A stretch of DNA of 64,000 bases from Platerodrilus igneus. Its lineage: Eukaryota; Arthropoda; Insecta; Coleoptera; Lycidae. This document shows positions 46,420-56,091 of the stretch, piece after piece. Position 1 is the first letter of the stretch, and each line of letters begins with the position of its first letter. Position numbers and translations under genes: made by a program. The stretch lies in NCBI GenBank assembly GCA_036346225.1, contig JARFIW010001480.1, positions 10,447,001-10,511,000 of the forward strand, given 5' to 3'. The notes under the pieces are model-generated. The model did no database searches, was not told the DNA's origin, and saw nothing but the letters and a program-made list of their open reading frames with translations.

Positions 46420-47429
46420 CTATTTTTTATAATTTTCTTTAAAATTTAAAAGGAACGAATAAATGCTGCTTAGATTATCTATATCACTTCTTTTGTTTAA
46501 TGAATTTGAATTTTTATAAATGTAGCACATTTCTAAAAAGGTTCTTTTGAATTTGTTGGTCTCTATTTGTAATATTTGGGGTTTATTAAAATCTATTGTA
46601 TGTTTAATATCAAGAGCGTGTATTGCAAGTGCAGTTGCCTGTGGTTTAACTTTTATGTCGCTTTTGTGTTGTGTAATTCTTTGTTTTAAATTTTGACATG
46701 TTTGTCCTATATATGAATGATTGCAATCCAAACAGTTTAATTTATAAATTACATTTTTTTGTTGTAGGAGATCAGTTTTGTCTTTAAGTTTAGAGAATAG
46801 TTGGTTAGTTGTAGTTAGGGTTCTTTTAGTAATATTAATATTTAAATTTTTAAACACTTCAATGATTTTTGTGTTAGTCCTTGTATGTAAGGAAGTGTTT
46901 TATAGTTTTTATTTGGTTGGCGTTATTTGTTTTATTTAATTCTATTTTTGGTATTTTGTCTATTTCCTTGATTGAATAATAAATTGTTTATTAGTGGATA
47001 AGGGTAGTTGTTATCTTTAAAGTTTACTTAATAGTTTCAAATTTTTGTGGTAAAATGAAGGGTGTGATATTCTTTAATTCTGGATTTTAATTCTAAAATG
47101 AAGTTAATTTTATATTAAAGGAGTGGTATGAGTAATAATTTATATAGCGTCCAGAGTTGGTTGGTTTGATATACCAATCAGTAATAATTTTGTTATCATT
47201 TTGTCTGATGGCAAGAGTATCTAAAAATGGTATAGAGTTATTGGTTTCAATTTCTATAGTGAATTTTATGTTATTATGGTATTTGTTGAAAGCTTCTAAA
47301 GTATAATCGATTTTATTATTTGAATAGCAGTTATTATGTCATCTACAAATTTTTTAATAAATGGTAATTTAAATGAGAGAGTTGGGATGACATTATCTAA
47401 AAGTGAATTCATTATAATTTCAGCTATAA
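46420..47429 (-). pseudogene. PLE-B RT core and GIY-YIG endonuclease, left copy
   Basis: RT: LPFIKKFVDDIITAI (catalytic xVDD box, 47.37 kb), then TIEIETNNSIPFLDTLAIRQ and DWYIKPTNSGRYINYYS. GIY-YIG frame 46420-46857: VIYKLNCLDCNHSYIGQTCQ, RITQHKSD, and a helical C-terminus ending NSLNKRSDIDNLSSIYSFLL. The GIY-YIG frame is intact over 145 residues; the RT is truncated upstream and shifted. PLE RT plus GIY-YIG is the family-defining pair. Confidence 0.85.
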
Positions 47430-48325
47430 TTTGTAGATGACATAATAACTGCTATTCCAAATAATAAAATCGATTATACTTTAGAAGCTTTCAACAAATA
47501 CCATAATAACATAAAATTCACTATAGAAATTGAAACCAATAACTCTATACCATTTTTAGATACTCTTGCCATCAGACAAAATGATAACAAAATTATTACT
47601 GATTGGTATATCAAACCAACCAACTCTGGACGCTATATAAATTATTACTCATACCACCTTTAATATAAAAATTAACTTCATTTTAGAATTAAAATCCAGA
47701 ATTAAAAGAATATCACACCCTTCATTTTACCACAAAAATTTGAAACTATTAAGTAAACTTTAAAAGATAACAACTACCTTATCCACTAATAAACAATTTA
47801 TTATTCAATCAAGGAAATAGACAAAATACCAAAAATAGGGAATTAAATAAAACAAATAACGCCAACCAAATAAAAAACTATAAAACACTTCCTTACATAC
47901 AAGGACTAACACAAAAAATCATTAAGGTATTTAAAAATTTAAATATTAATATTACTAAAAGAACCCTAACTACAACTAACCAACTATTCTCTAAACTTAA
48001 AGACAAAACTGATTTCTACAACAAAAAATGTAATTTATAAATTAAACTGTTTGGATTGCAATCATTCATATATAGGACAAACATGTCAAAATTTAAAACA
48101 AAGAATTACACAACACAAAAGCGACATAAAAGTTAAACCACAGGCAACTGCACTTGCAATACACGCTCTTGATATTAAACATACAATAGATTTTAATAAA
48201 CCCCAAATATTACAAATAGAGACCAACAAATTAAAAGAACCTTTTAGAAATGTGCTACATTTATAAAAATTCAAATTCATTAAACAAAAGAAGTGATATA
48301 GATAATCTAAGCAGCATTTATTCGT
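47430..48325 (+). pseudogene. PLE-B RT end and GIY-YIG endonuclease, right copy
   Basis: Begins inside the catalytic VDD box. GIY-YIG is readable from 48051 (NHSYIGQTCQNLKQRITQHK) but shifts at about 48240. A frameshift near 48020 separates VIYKLNC from the preceding part. Inactive. Confidence 0.8.
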
Positions 48326-48415
48326 TCCTTTTAAATTTTAAAGAAAATTATAAAAATAGTACTCAAACAACTAATATAATCCAATTATTTATATTCTTTA
48401 CTTTATTTTATCTAT

Positions 48416-48595
48416 ATGAGTGATTATATAAGTGAATGTATTTATGTATGCACATATGTATGTTTATGTATATGTATGTATATGTATATTTTATCTTTAT
48501 GTGTATGTATGTATGTATATGTGTATATATTTGTGTATATGTATTTGTATGTATATGTTATGCATTTCTGTTTGTTGTGTATTTGTGTATGCATG

Positions 48596-48637
<42 letters not shown>

Positions 48638-48800
48638 GTATGTATGTTTATGTATGTATTTATATGTATGTAGATGTATATTTTGTATGTATTGTGTATG
48701 TGTATGTGTGTATAAGTTGTATATGTGTGTATGTGTGTTTTTTTGTTTCTATATTTATGTACATGTGTGTATATATTTTTTGTATTGTATTTGTGCATGT
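48416..48800. repeat. (TATG)n-type microsatellite in PLE-B 3' UTR (right)
   Basis: Mirror of 45955-46340, containing its own perfect (TA)n core at about 48602-48633. Confidence 0.9.
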
Positions 48801-49284
48801 GGATGTACACATATATAGTTATGTATTTTCATGTACATTTATATACACTACACGCATAAATATATATTTATAAAATATATTTATAATATATGTAACTATA
48901 TTTGTGTATTTCTTATGTTTATTGACATGAAATATTATCGATATGTATACACGCATACCCTATAAATTAATTTTAAAACAAAGACATATATTAATCAAAA
49001 TCTAAAATTTTGTTTCTGTCAAGTCAACATTCTACCTCAATTTTATATATACTACATCTGTTTATCTTAAATTTTATAAAGATATTATCTTTGTAAAACA
49101 TAATTATAATGAAAGCTAATATTTTGTAACCTCAATGTAAGTAACAATTTTAACACCAGTTTATGTAGAATTTATCTATGTTTTAGTTATGCCTGTGATC
49201 AAGCTTTAAATAAAAGCGAAAATTTAGGATATAAAAGAGTTTTCTTCAATACACCAGCTGACCCATAACCTGCAACATTAAACA

Positions 49285-49288
<4 letters not shown>

Positions 49289-49323
<35 letters not shown>
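49289..49323. repeat. (TA)n tract between PLE-B and PLE-C pairs
   Basis: Perfect AT run that is at once the right end of PLE-B and the left end of PLE-C. Confidence 0.95.
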
Positions 49324-49324
<1 letters not shown>

Positions 49325-49380
49325 CAATTAATAATAACAGGTTATTTGGTCTTCGTAATAAAACTTTATTTGTTTTTACC

Positions 49381-49415
49381 GAGCTTTCGATTTATTTAAA
49401 ATCTTCTTCAGGGTG
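49381..49415 (-). ncRNA. Hammerhead-like core at PLE-C 3' end (left)
   Basis: Minus strand: CUGAAGA, stem II gauuu/aaauc, GAAA, gcUC, then GGU pairing with upstream ACC. Stem III is reduced to one pair, so activity is doubtful. An identical partner lies at 51630-51666. Confidence 0.35.
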
Positions 49416-49871
49416 CTGTAAAGTAACTGTGACTGTCATTAACATAAGAATTATAAAATATTACTTACAAAACTGGAGTTAAAAATACTGTCATGGCTTT
49501 GATAATTATCATTAAAACTTAAAATAAATAAATTAAATAAAACATTTGATAAAAGTACAAGAAACAACTATTCACGTCTATCACAATACACCTTACAAAC
49601 TAAAATAAAATTTGGCTTTTAAAATATAAATTCCATTGAGAACTAAAACATGTCGATTATTAAAATAATTAGTACGATAACATTCTTTGAAGTGCATGGT
49701 TGATTATCTGTATTTATCTAATGTTGTTTGATTTCCTATACTTGAGTAAATACATATACACAGCGTTCAAATTGTTTGTATCTGTTTTGAAGTTTAAAGC
49801 TTTTTCATTGTTTACTATATGAGCCATTTCCAGAAAAGTCTACTTGTATGAATTTTCTTTATCCAACACTT

Positions 49872-50785
49872 TTACATTATTAAAATCCGGATAATGGTTT
49901 GTATTATTGTATGACACGCCAATGCGCATGAATTCTTTTTTATTTTGCAATCGCTCTTATGCTGCACAATCCTTGAACGCAGCCATTGTGATGACTGTCC
50001 TATGTAAATTTTGTCACATCCTTGGCAAGGAATGGAATACACAATATTGTAACGAAGTAGCATAGGAGTTTTATCTTTTGTGTTTGAAAAAAGTTGGCCA
50101 ACCGTGACTGAATTATATTTTGAAATAACCATGCCATCGTTTTTTAAAATGTTTACTAATTTTGGGGTTAAACCCTTTATCATCGGTAACTTTTTATACG
50201 CAACACTATTTGTTGATTGCTGGTTTTTTTGACATTTTTTATTGCTGCTCGAACTAAAAATCAATTTATTTACGAGAGATTTCGGATAACCATTGTTTAC
50301 CATTGTGTTTGATAGAAGTGTCAAATTTTTTCTATGAAATGAAGGATCTGAAATTCTTGTAATTCTGTTTTTTAAACATAACAGCGTGTTTATTTTGTAA
50401 TTTATACTGTGATCCGAATAATAGTTAATGTACCTACCTGAACTGGTAGGTTTCTGGAACCAGTCCAGTAGGAGCTTGTTGTTGGAGTTTATTATTTTAG
50501 TATCCAAAAATGGAATACTGCTGTTATGTTCTATTTCCAATGTAAATTGGATATGTTTGTTATATTTGTTAAAGCTGTTTAAAACATCATCAACTTCATT
50601 TTTAGGCACGGCACAAATTACATCGTCAACAAATTTTTTAATAAAAGCTGGGGGAGTCGATAAAGTAGGAATGACATTGTCAAACAGAAAATCCATTACC
50701 ATGGTAGCAATAATAGGACTTAAAGGGGAACCCATAGGAGTACCAAAAATTTGTGCATAAAATCTATTGTTGAATGAAAAATAAG
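49872..50785 (-). pseudogene. PLE-C reverse transcriptase and GIY-YIG endonuclease, left copy
   Basis: The longest frame in the window. RT: AQIFGTPMGSPLSPIIATMV (the GTPMGSPLS box), FIKKFVDDVICAVPK (catalytic xVDD), TLEIEHNSSIPFLDTKI, then WFQKPTSSGRYINYYSDHS. GIY-YIG: RYNIVYSIPCQGCDKIYIGQ, then RIVQHKSDCKIKKNSCALAC. The frame shifts at about 49900, losing the last C-terminal block that the right copy retains. RT motifs upstream of the GTPMG box are missing. The first 31 or so residues of the open frame (50785-50879) are antisense reading of the neighbouring copy and are not part of the gene. Confidence 0.85.
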
Positions 50786-51331
50786 AGTTCGAGCAGCAAT
50801 AAAAAATGTCAAAAAAACCAGCAATCAACAAATAGTGTTGCGTATAAAAAGTTACCGATGATAAAGGGTTTAACCCCAAAATTAGTAAACATTTTAAAAA
50901 ACGATGGCATGGTTATTTCAAAATATAATTCAGTCACGGTTGGCCAACTTTTTTCAAACACAAAAGATAAAACTCCATTGCTACTTCGTTACAATATTGT
51001 GTATTCCATTCCTTGCCAAGGATGTGACAAAATTTACATAGGACAGTCATCACAATGGCTGCGTTCAAGGATTGTGCAGCATAAGAGCGATTGCAAAATA
51101 AAAAAGAATTCATGCGCATTAGCGTGTCATACAAATAATACAAACCATTATCCGGATTTTAATAATGTAAAAGTGTTGGATAAAGAAAATTCATACAAGA
51201 GTAGACTTTTTCTGGAAATGGCTCATATAGTAAACAATGAAAAAGCTTTAAACTTCAAAACAGATACAAACAATTTGAACGCTGTGTATATGTATTTACT
51301 CAAGTATAGGAAATCAAACAACATTAGATAA
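50786..51331 (+). pseudogene. PLE-C GIY-YIG endonuclease, right copy
   Basis: Open for about 180 residues: KKLPMIKGLTPKLVNILKND, YNSVTVGQLFSNTKDKTP, NIVYSIPCQGCDKIYIGQSS, RIVQHKSDCKIKKNSCALAC, then MAHIVNNEKALNFKTDTNNL to a stop at 51331. The GIY-YIG domain is uninterrupted here, in contrast with the left copy. No RT remains because of the 5' truncation, so it cannot act as a complete element. Confidence 0.8.
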
Positions 51332-51629
51332 ATACAGATAATCAACCATGCACTTCAAGAATGTTATCGTACTAATTATTTTAATAATCGACATGTTTTA
51401 GTTCTCAATGGAATTTATATTTTAAAAGCCAAATTTTATTTTAGTTTGTAAGGTGTATTGTGATAGACGTGAATAGTTGTTTCTTGTACTTTTATCAAAT
51501 GTTTTATTTAATTTATTTATTTTAAGTTTTAATGATAATTATCAAAGCCATGACAGTATTTTAACTCCAGTTTTTGTAAGTAATATTTTATAATTCTTAT
51601 GTTAATGACAGTCACAGTTACTTTACAGC

Positions 51630-51666
51630 ACCCTGAAGAAGATTTTAAATAAATCGAAAGCTCGGT
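51630..51666 (+). ncRNA. Hammerhead-like core at PLE-C 3' end (right)
   Basis: Same motif as 49381-49415 on the same strand as the RT: cacc, CUGAAGA, gauuu/aaauc stem, GAAA, gcuc, gg. Confidence 0.35.
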
Positions 51667-51757
51667 AAAAAACAAATAAGAGTTTTATTACTAGAAGACC
51701 AAATAACCTGTTATTATTAATTGTTATACACTGCTGGTCGTCACTTTTAACTAATTG

Positions 51758-51758
<1 letters not shown>

Positions 51759-51799
<41 letters not shown>
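51759..51799. repeat. (TA)n tract between PLE-C and ribozyme element
   Basis: Perfect AT run. Confidence 0.95.
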
Positions 51800-51803
<4 letters not shown>

Positions 51804-52171
51804 AGATGTATCTGTAAACAAACTCTATGAAAATAATAGAGTCTATTGACGAATACAAATCGGGCTGGTAGTTATATAGCCATTAACAAAACATTAGCTT
51901 ATTACTTCATAGGGGAGGAAACATCCACTGACAGACGGTTTCGGCTTTATTAAGCCTCCTCAGAGTGAAATAGTCTCCAAGAACCCTATGAAGTAATCGA
52001 AGCTATTATACTGGTATAATTTCGAAACAATCTCTGTACTATGGCAAAAGTAAATAAAACCGCCATCAGGTGATAAACATCAACACTACTAAGCGTGGAA
52101 GTACGATTTGTATTCGTCAATAGACTCTATTATTTTCATAGAGTTTGTTTACAGATACATCTTATTTTATA
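51797..52171 (-). mobile_element. Hammerhead-bearing inverted-repeat element, copy 2
   Basis: About 65-bp inverted arms (51797-51861 and 52105-52171; ataagatgtatctgtaaaca on the left) enclose about 245 bp that holds a hammerhead ribozyme motif. It is bounded on both sides by (TA)n tracts. No protein coding. It is probably a non-autonomous element mobilised by a PLE. Confidence 0.65.
51922..51970 (-). ncRNA. Hammerhead-type ribozyme motif (type I, minimal stem III)
   Basis: Minus strand, in order: stem I 5' side cacu; core CUGAGGA; stem II ggcuu/aagcc with loop aaua; GAAA; two-pair stem III (AC/GU) with loop cgucu; cleavage triplet GUC; stem I 3' side agug. All conserved core nucleotides are present. 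Ribozymes with very short stem III are known from Penelope-like elements, where they process the RNA. The related copy at 15.2 kb keeps the pairing with different bases. Confidence 0.55.
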
Positions 52172-52215
52172 TATTGTTTTACACAATTTCTTATTGCGGA
52201 CTGCAAATAACCTGT

Positions 52216-52218
<3 letters not shown>

Positions 52219-52254
<36 letters not shown>
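52219..52254. repeat. (TA)n tract, right edge of nested insertions
   Basis: Perfect AT run. Polinton sequence resumes just after it. Confidence 0.95.
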
Positions 52255-52256
<2 letters not shown>

Positions 52257-52337
52257 AAACGGCGAGTATATAAAGAATCATTAATTCATAATATTTTATT
52301 TATTTACTGCACAGCTTGAGAGGATAGTTGTCCGCTA

Positions 52338-52732
52338 ATGATTACATATAATAATAATTCTAAAACTACTGGGAACGGACTATTAAATACTGTAATTAAC
52401 AATTTACCATTTGAAGCGCATATTCCGGGTTACAAATTTTGCGGTCCGGGTACAAAACTAATCGAACGGTTAGCTCGGGGAGACAAGGAATAAACAAGTT
52501 AGACGAGGCTTGTAAGGAGCACGATATTGCATACACCAAAGAAAAGGATCTATCTAAACGTCATCAAGCAGATTCGAAGTTAGCTCAGTTAGCTACAGAA
52601 AGACTAAATTCTGGTGACTCGTCTTTAGGTGAAAAAGTAGCAGCATTTGGAGTAGCTACCGCAATGAAAGCTAAAGTAAAACTTGGTATGGGTGCCTGTG
52701 CATCACTGAGAACAAAAATATCAATAAAATAA
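52338..52732 (+). pseudogene. Polinton PLA2-like (parvovirus VP1 type) protein
   Basis: ATG at 52338 gives an N-terminus ending in NLPFEAHIPGYKFCGPGTKL, the calcium-loop-like YxxCGPGTKL motif of the phospholipase A2-like domain in parvovirus minor capsid proteins. One frameshift near 52490 separates it from INKLDEACKEHDIAY, the catalytic HD motif, and DLSKRHQADSKLAQLA. Known role in parvoviruses: breaching the endosomal membrane. Its place next to core, protease and capsid genes fits a virion protein. The His-Asp pair and GPGTKL are both preserved; only the frameshift breaks the gene. Confidence 0.85.
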
Positions 52733-53150
52733 GAAAACTGATAAAGAAACGTAAAATAAGAAGTACGCTAGGTATTAAAAGTATTATCAAACAAGCACGT
52801 ACAGCTTTAAAAAGACTAAAGGATCTAATATTATGGATGCAATCAACATAGCAATTAAGGCCGCCAATACAGCAAAACAAAAGAAGCATATTAAATCAGC
52901 TCGTATTATATCAATTCCTAAAACAGGAGGTTTTCTACCACTAATACCAATTTTGCAGGCCTAAGCGCTCTTGGTACTCTTATTGAGGTGCAGCTGCTGT
53001 TGCAAAAGCAGTTTCAGATACTAAAATAGCTAAGGAACAACTAGCGGAAAAACAACGCCATAACAAGGCAATGGAGGACATTGCAGTCGGAAACGGCATG
53101 TACATCAAACCTTATAAAAAAGGTTTTGGTCTTTTTTTAGTCCCTGCAAA
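52701..53150 (+). pseudogene. Polinton basic/hydrophobic virion core protein (pX-like)
   Basis: Overlaps the end of the PLA2-like frame. A lysine/arginine-rich start (INKIRKLIKKRKIRSTLGI), then AINIAIKAANTAKQKKHI, the block IISIPKTGGFLPLIPIFAGL (hydrophobic, PKTGGFLPLIP typical of the family) and KPYKKGFGLF near the end. Such proteins accompany the protease in adintovirus-like elements and are compared with adenovirus core peptides; membrane activity is suspected. Two or three frameshifts. Confidence 0.65.
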
Positions 53151-53532
53151 ACCTCAAAGGAACGCAACTTGATTTTACCTAATTGAGCACTAAGCAATGT
53201 AGAATTAATAAAGTTTGTTAAGCAATTAGAAGTACCATATTTCCGTGGAGTGTTCATGAGAAACAATCTTCCCAAGAAAGTTAATTTAAAAGAATGTGGT
53301 ATAATTAATTTAGATGGAATAGAAGGTTTAGGCACGCATTGGACCTCTTACAAAAGTACGGTAGTAGCGCTATTTACTATGACAGCTACGGAAACCTGCG
53401 ACCGCCAACAGAGTTGATAAGTTATTTGAATAGCGGGGTAAATGTAAAATTCTTTATAACATTAACCAAGAACAATCGTACGGTACTGTGTTTTGCGGTC
53501 ATTTATGCTTACAATTTCTAAGTAGTGCATAG
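53151..53532 (+). pseudogene. Polinton adenain-like cysteine protease
   Basis: Segments in order: VPYFRGVFMRNNLPKK; CGIINLDG then GTHWTSY (catalytic His); SSAIYYDSYGNLRPPTELIS (YDSxG with the acidic member); GTVFCGHLCLQFL (catalytic Cys in the CGHLCL motif), stop at 53530-53532. The layout matches adenovirus-type maturation proteases that cleave capsid precursors. All three catalytic-region motifs survive, but they lie in different frames and an in-frame stop sits at about 53180. It follows the core protein and precedes the penton-like gene by about 20 bp. Confidence 0.85.
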
Positions 53533-53551
53533 AACTGCGTACGAAGTTGTT

Positions 53552-54420
53552 ATGTCGTACACTTTTACTCTAACGGGAAACACTTCAGTTTTAACAAGCA
53601 ATTTTAATCCGCCTATAAACTTGGATAATGATTCGGAGTACGTATTAGGATTAACAAATTTTGAGTCTTATAACACAATTCCAAACATAGAAAAAGGAGA
53701 ATTCATAGAAATACCTGAAGGTGCTTATGAGATTAGAGAAATTAATAAATATCTTCAAAAGCTTTAGGTGATAAAAGATGGCGTGGTCGTATGGATCAAT
53801 CACGAAGCGCTAGAAAGACGCCAGTGTATATAGAAATTACAGCTGACAATAATACACTTAAATGTAGTATTAAATGTAGTCTAGATGTGGATTTTACCAA
53901 AAAGGATTCAATTGGTTCTCTACTTGGTTTCAATCCGCGAAAATTGCTAGCATTTGTCACGCATCAAGCAGACTACTCGATCAACATTTGTAAAGTGAAT
54001 GCAGTTTTAATCGATTGTAATATTGCAAGTGGATCCTATTTAAATAGTAAACCAGCCCATGTAATACACGAATTTTTTCCTCAAGTACCTGCAGGTTTTA
54101 AAATTGTCGAGTGTCCACCTACGATTATATATCTACCAATCAGGTCACGTATAATAAATGAAATAATAGTTAAAGTGTTAGATCAAGATGGAAATTTAGT
54201 TAATTTCAGAGGAGAACTGCTAACTGTAAGGTTGCATTTAAAAAAATCTGCAATAGCCATGGGTATTAAGTATAATGCACGCAACATGTCAAGAATTGAT
54301 ATAAATGCTGGAAATTTCAAAGCAATCGACACTCGATTGATTGTTTCAAGACCGCTAACAACACAAAACCGGCAGTTTCTACAATCGTTAGGACTGCATT
54401 TAATTAAAAAAGTAGAATGA
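53552..54420 (+). pseudogene. Polinton minor capsid (penton-like) protein
   Basis: I chose ATG 53552 (MSYTFTLTGNTSVLTSNFNP) because the family starts just before the TLTGxxSVLxxxFxPPI strand; an upstream GTG at 53525 is in frame. Blocks: LGLTNFESYNTIPNI, IPEGAYEIREINKYL, then after a frameshift at about 53770, DSIGSLLGFNPRKLL, HVIHEFFPQVPAGFKIVECP, and VDFRGE-like VNFRGELLTVRLHLKK. This matches the single jelly-roll vertex protein of Polintons. Only one shift is seen, so it is one of the best-preserved genes. Its stop overlaps the next start (ATGA at 54417-54420). Confidence 0.85.
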
Positions 54421-55625
54421 ATAGTGAAATACTGAACGTGCGTGAAAAGTTTACTTCGACAATGCAATTGTTAATATTGAAAAACATACTCATCAACCTT
54501 TATGCTAACACATCTTTAAACAATAATGATGAAATTCGAATCCCTATACAACAACAAGATGTATACACCTTACCATCAAAGAGCATGCTGTACATAGAAG
54601 GCAAATTAATTAAAACAGATGGAACACCGTCTCAGACAACAAAGTTTGTAAATAATGGAATTTTGCTGCTTTTGATGAAATTAGATATGAGATTGGTGGT
54701 ATCATTGTAGATCGTGTTCGGAATCCTGGATTAACGTCTATAATGAAGGGATATGTTTCATATAATAGCAATCAAAGTAAACATTTACAAAACGCTGGGT
54801 GGTTTCCTATGGAATGATTCACAAATAGTTGATGCTAATGGGAATTTTAATGTTGCAATAAACCTTTCAATGGTTCTCGGATTATGCGAAGATTTTAAAA
54901 AATTATTTTAAACCTCCGTCATGAGTTAGTCTTACTACGTTCTAGTTTTGATACTAATGCTATAATTAATCCTACACCCGATGAAGAAATAAAAGTTGTT
55001 TTAAACAAAGTTTTATGGAAAATGCCGCATGTAGCCGTTGATGATACTCAACGAATTAATTTAATAGAATGCGTTGCACAAAATCAGGATTTGCATATTC
55101 CGTTTAGAGGATGGGAGTTGCATGAATATCAACTTCTACAAAAACGCAACGTCATACATGGAACATTAAAACAACAACACAATTAGAAAACCAAGATTTG
55201 TGATTGTTGGTTTCCAAACCAACCGAAAAATAGATACATGAGCAACTACAGTCGTTTTGATCATTGCTATTTAACCAACATGAAACTATATTTAAATTCA
55301 GAAATTTTCCGTACGATAACTTAAATTTGAGGTTCGAGAATAAACAGACTGCGTTGTTATATGAGATGTATGCTCAGTTTCAGCAATCATACTACGAAAA
55401 GGAAAATGAGCCACTTTTAATCCTGAAGATTTACGAAGTATTGCACCATTAGTAGTCATAGATTGTTCTAGACAAAACGAAGCGTTAAAATCTGGTACTG
55501 TCGATATTAGATTAGAATTTGAAACTAGCAGAAACGTTTTGCCAAATACATCTTGTCATTGCCTTATACTTCATGATAAGATAGTCAAATACAATCCACT
55601 CTCAAACAGCATAAGAATATTATAA
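54417..55625 (+). pseudogene. Polinton major capsid protein (double jelly roll)
   Basis: Starts in the ATGA overlap. Blocks in order: NTSLNNNDEIRIPIQQQDVY, LPSKSMLYIEGKLIK, FDEIRYEIGGIIVDRV (frame 2), LRHELVLLRSSFDTNAII, PFRGWELHEYQLLQK, YDNLNLRFENKQTALLYEMY, IAPLVVIDCSRQNEALKSGT and LILHDKIVKYNPLSNSI to a stop at 55623. Order and spacing match the double jelly-roll capsid protein of Polintons and adintoviruses, which forms an icosahedral shell. At least four frameshifts. Length (about 1.2 kb) is normal for the family. Confidence 0.9.
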
Positions 55626-56091
55626 TTACTTTATTATTATTATTACTGTACCTTTACAAATTATGAAAAACAATAAATCATTTAGCAATCACAGTCTATT
55701 TATTAATATTTTTACATGTTTTACAATATCTTTTACATGTTTGAATTATTAAGTGATTTAGTAAACAGCCATAAACATTGACAATTTTAAATAAAAGTTT
55801 TGTTATACATTTCTCAAATAAACTAACTGGTATGTTAGTAACAAACTGGATTTTTTTAAACAGAACGGTTACTACTACTACTACTATATATAGTTCAAAA
55901 CTCGGACAGATTGAAAGGTATCCTATTTTTAGATACATCCAAAAAACGAAAATCGGTGTACTTGTGCAGGTATAAACATAACACTGAAGTTTTATAACTA
56001 AAAAATATTATATGTTAATCTAGATAAAATAAATTGCATTCTTTATTTGAGCCAGTGGTTGAAGCTTTACAAGTCATTTCTATATGTATAG
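55626..56091. other. Intergenic region between convergent capsid and polymerase genes
   Basis: AT-rich with short ATT runs. No gene seen. It probably holds the 3' ends of both transcripts. Confidence 0.6.

Larger units (their letters stand above)
45437..47429 (-). mobile_element. PLE-B left copy (5'-truncated)
   Basis: 3' terminal block next to the (TA)n tract, a CATA microsatellite in the 3' UTR (about 45955-46340), GIY-YIG endonuclease (46420-46857) and the RT core up to 47429. It is paired head to head with the right copy at 47430; about 80 bp (47350-47429) of RT sequence is present only here. Confidence 0.85.
47430..49288 (+). mobile_element. PLE-B right copy (5'-truncated)
   Basis: Starts at tttgtagatgac, the YxDD-box region, and runs to a (TA)n tract. 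It is a reverse complement of the left copy over about 1.9 kb with minor differences, for example in microsatellite length. Confidence 0.85.
49324..50785 (-). mobile_element. PLE-C left copy
   Basis: The 3' end lies at the (TA)n tract with a hammerhead-like motif (49381-49415). GIY-YIG and RT extend to about 50785, where the head-to-head partner starts. About 530 bp of RT (50255-50785) is present only in this copy. Confidence 0.85.
50786..51758 (+). mobile_element. PLE-C right copy (5'-truncated)
   Basis: Starts gttcgagcagcaat, matching the reverse complement of the left copy at 50254, and continues to the (TA)n tract at 51759. Confidence 0.85.

Noticed and set aside
50785..50879. N-terminal 31 residues of the long PLE-C frame
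   Set aside because: It is the antisense of the neighbouring right copy, which starts at 50786.
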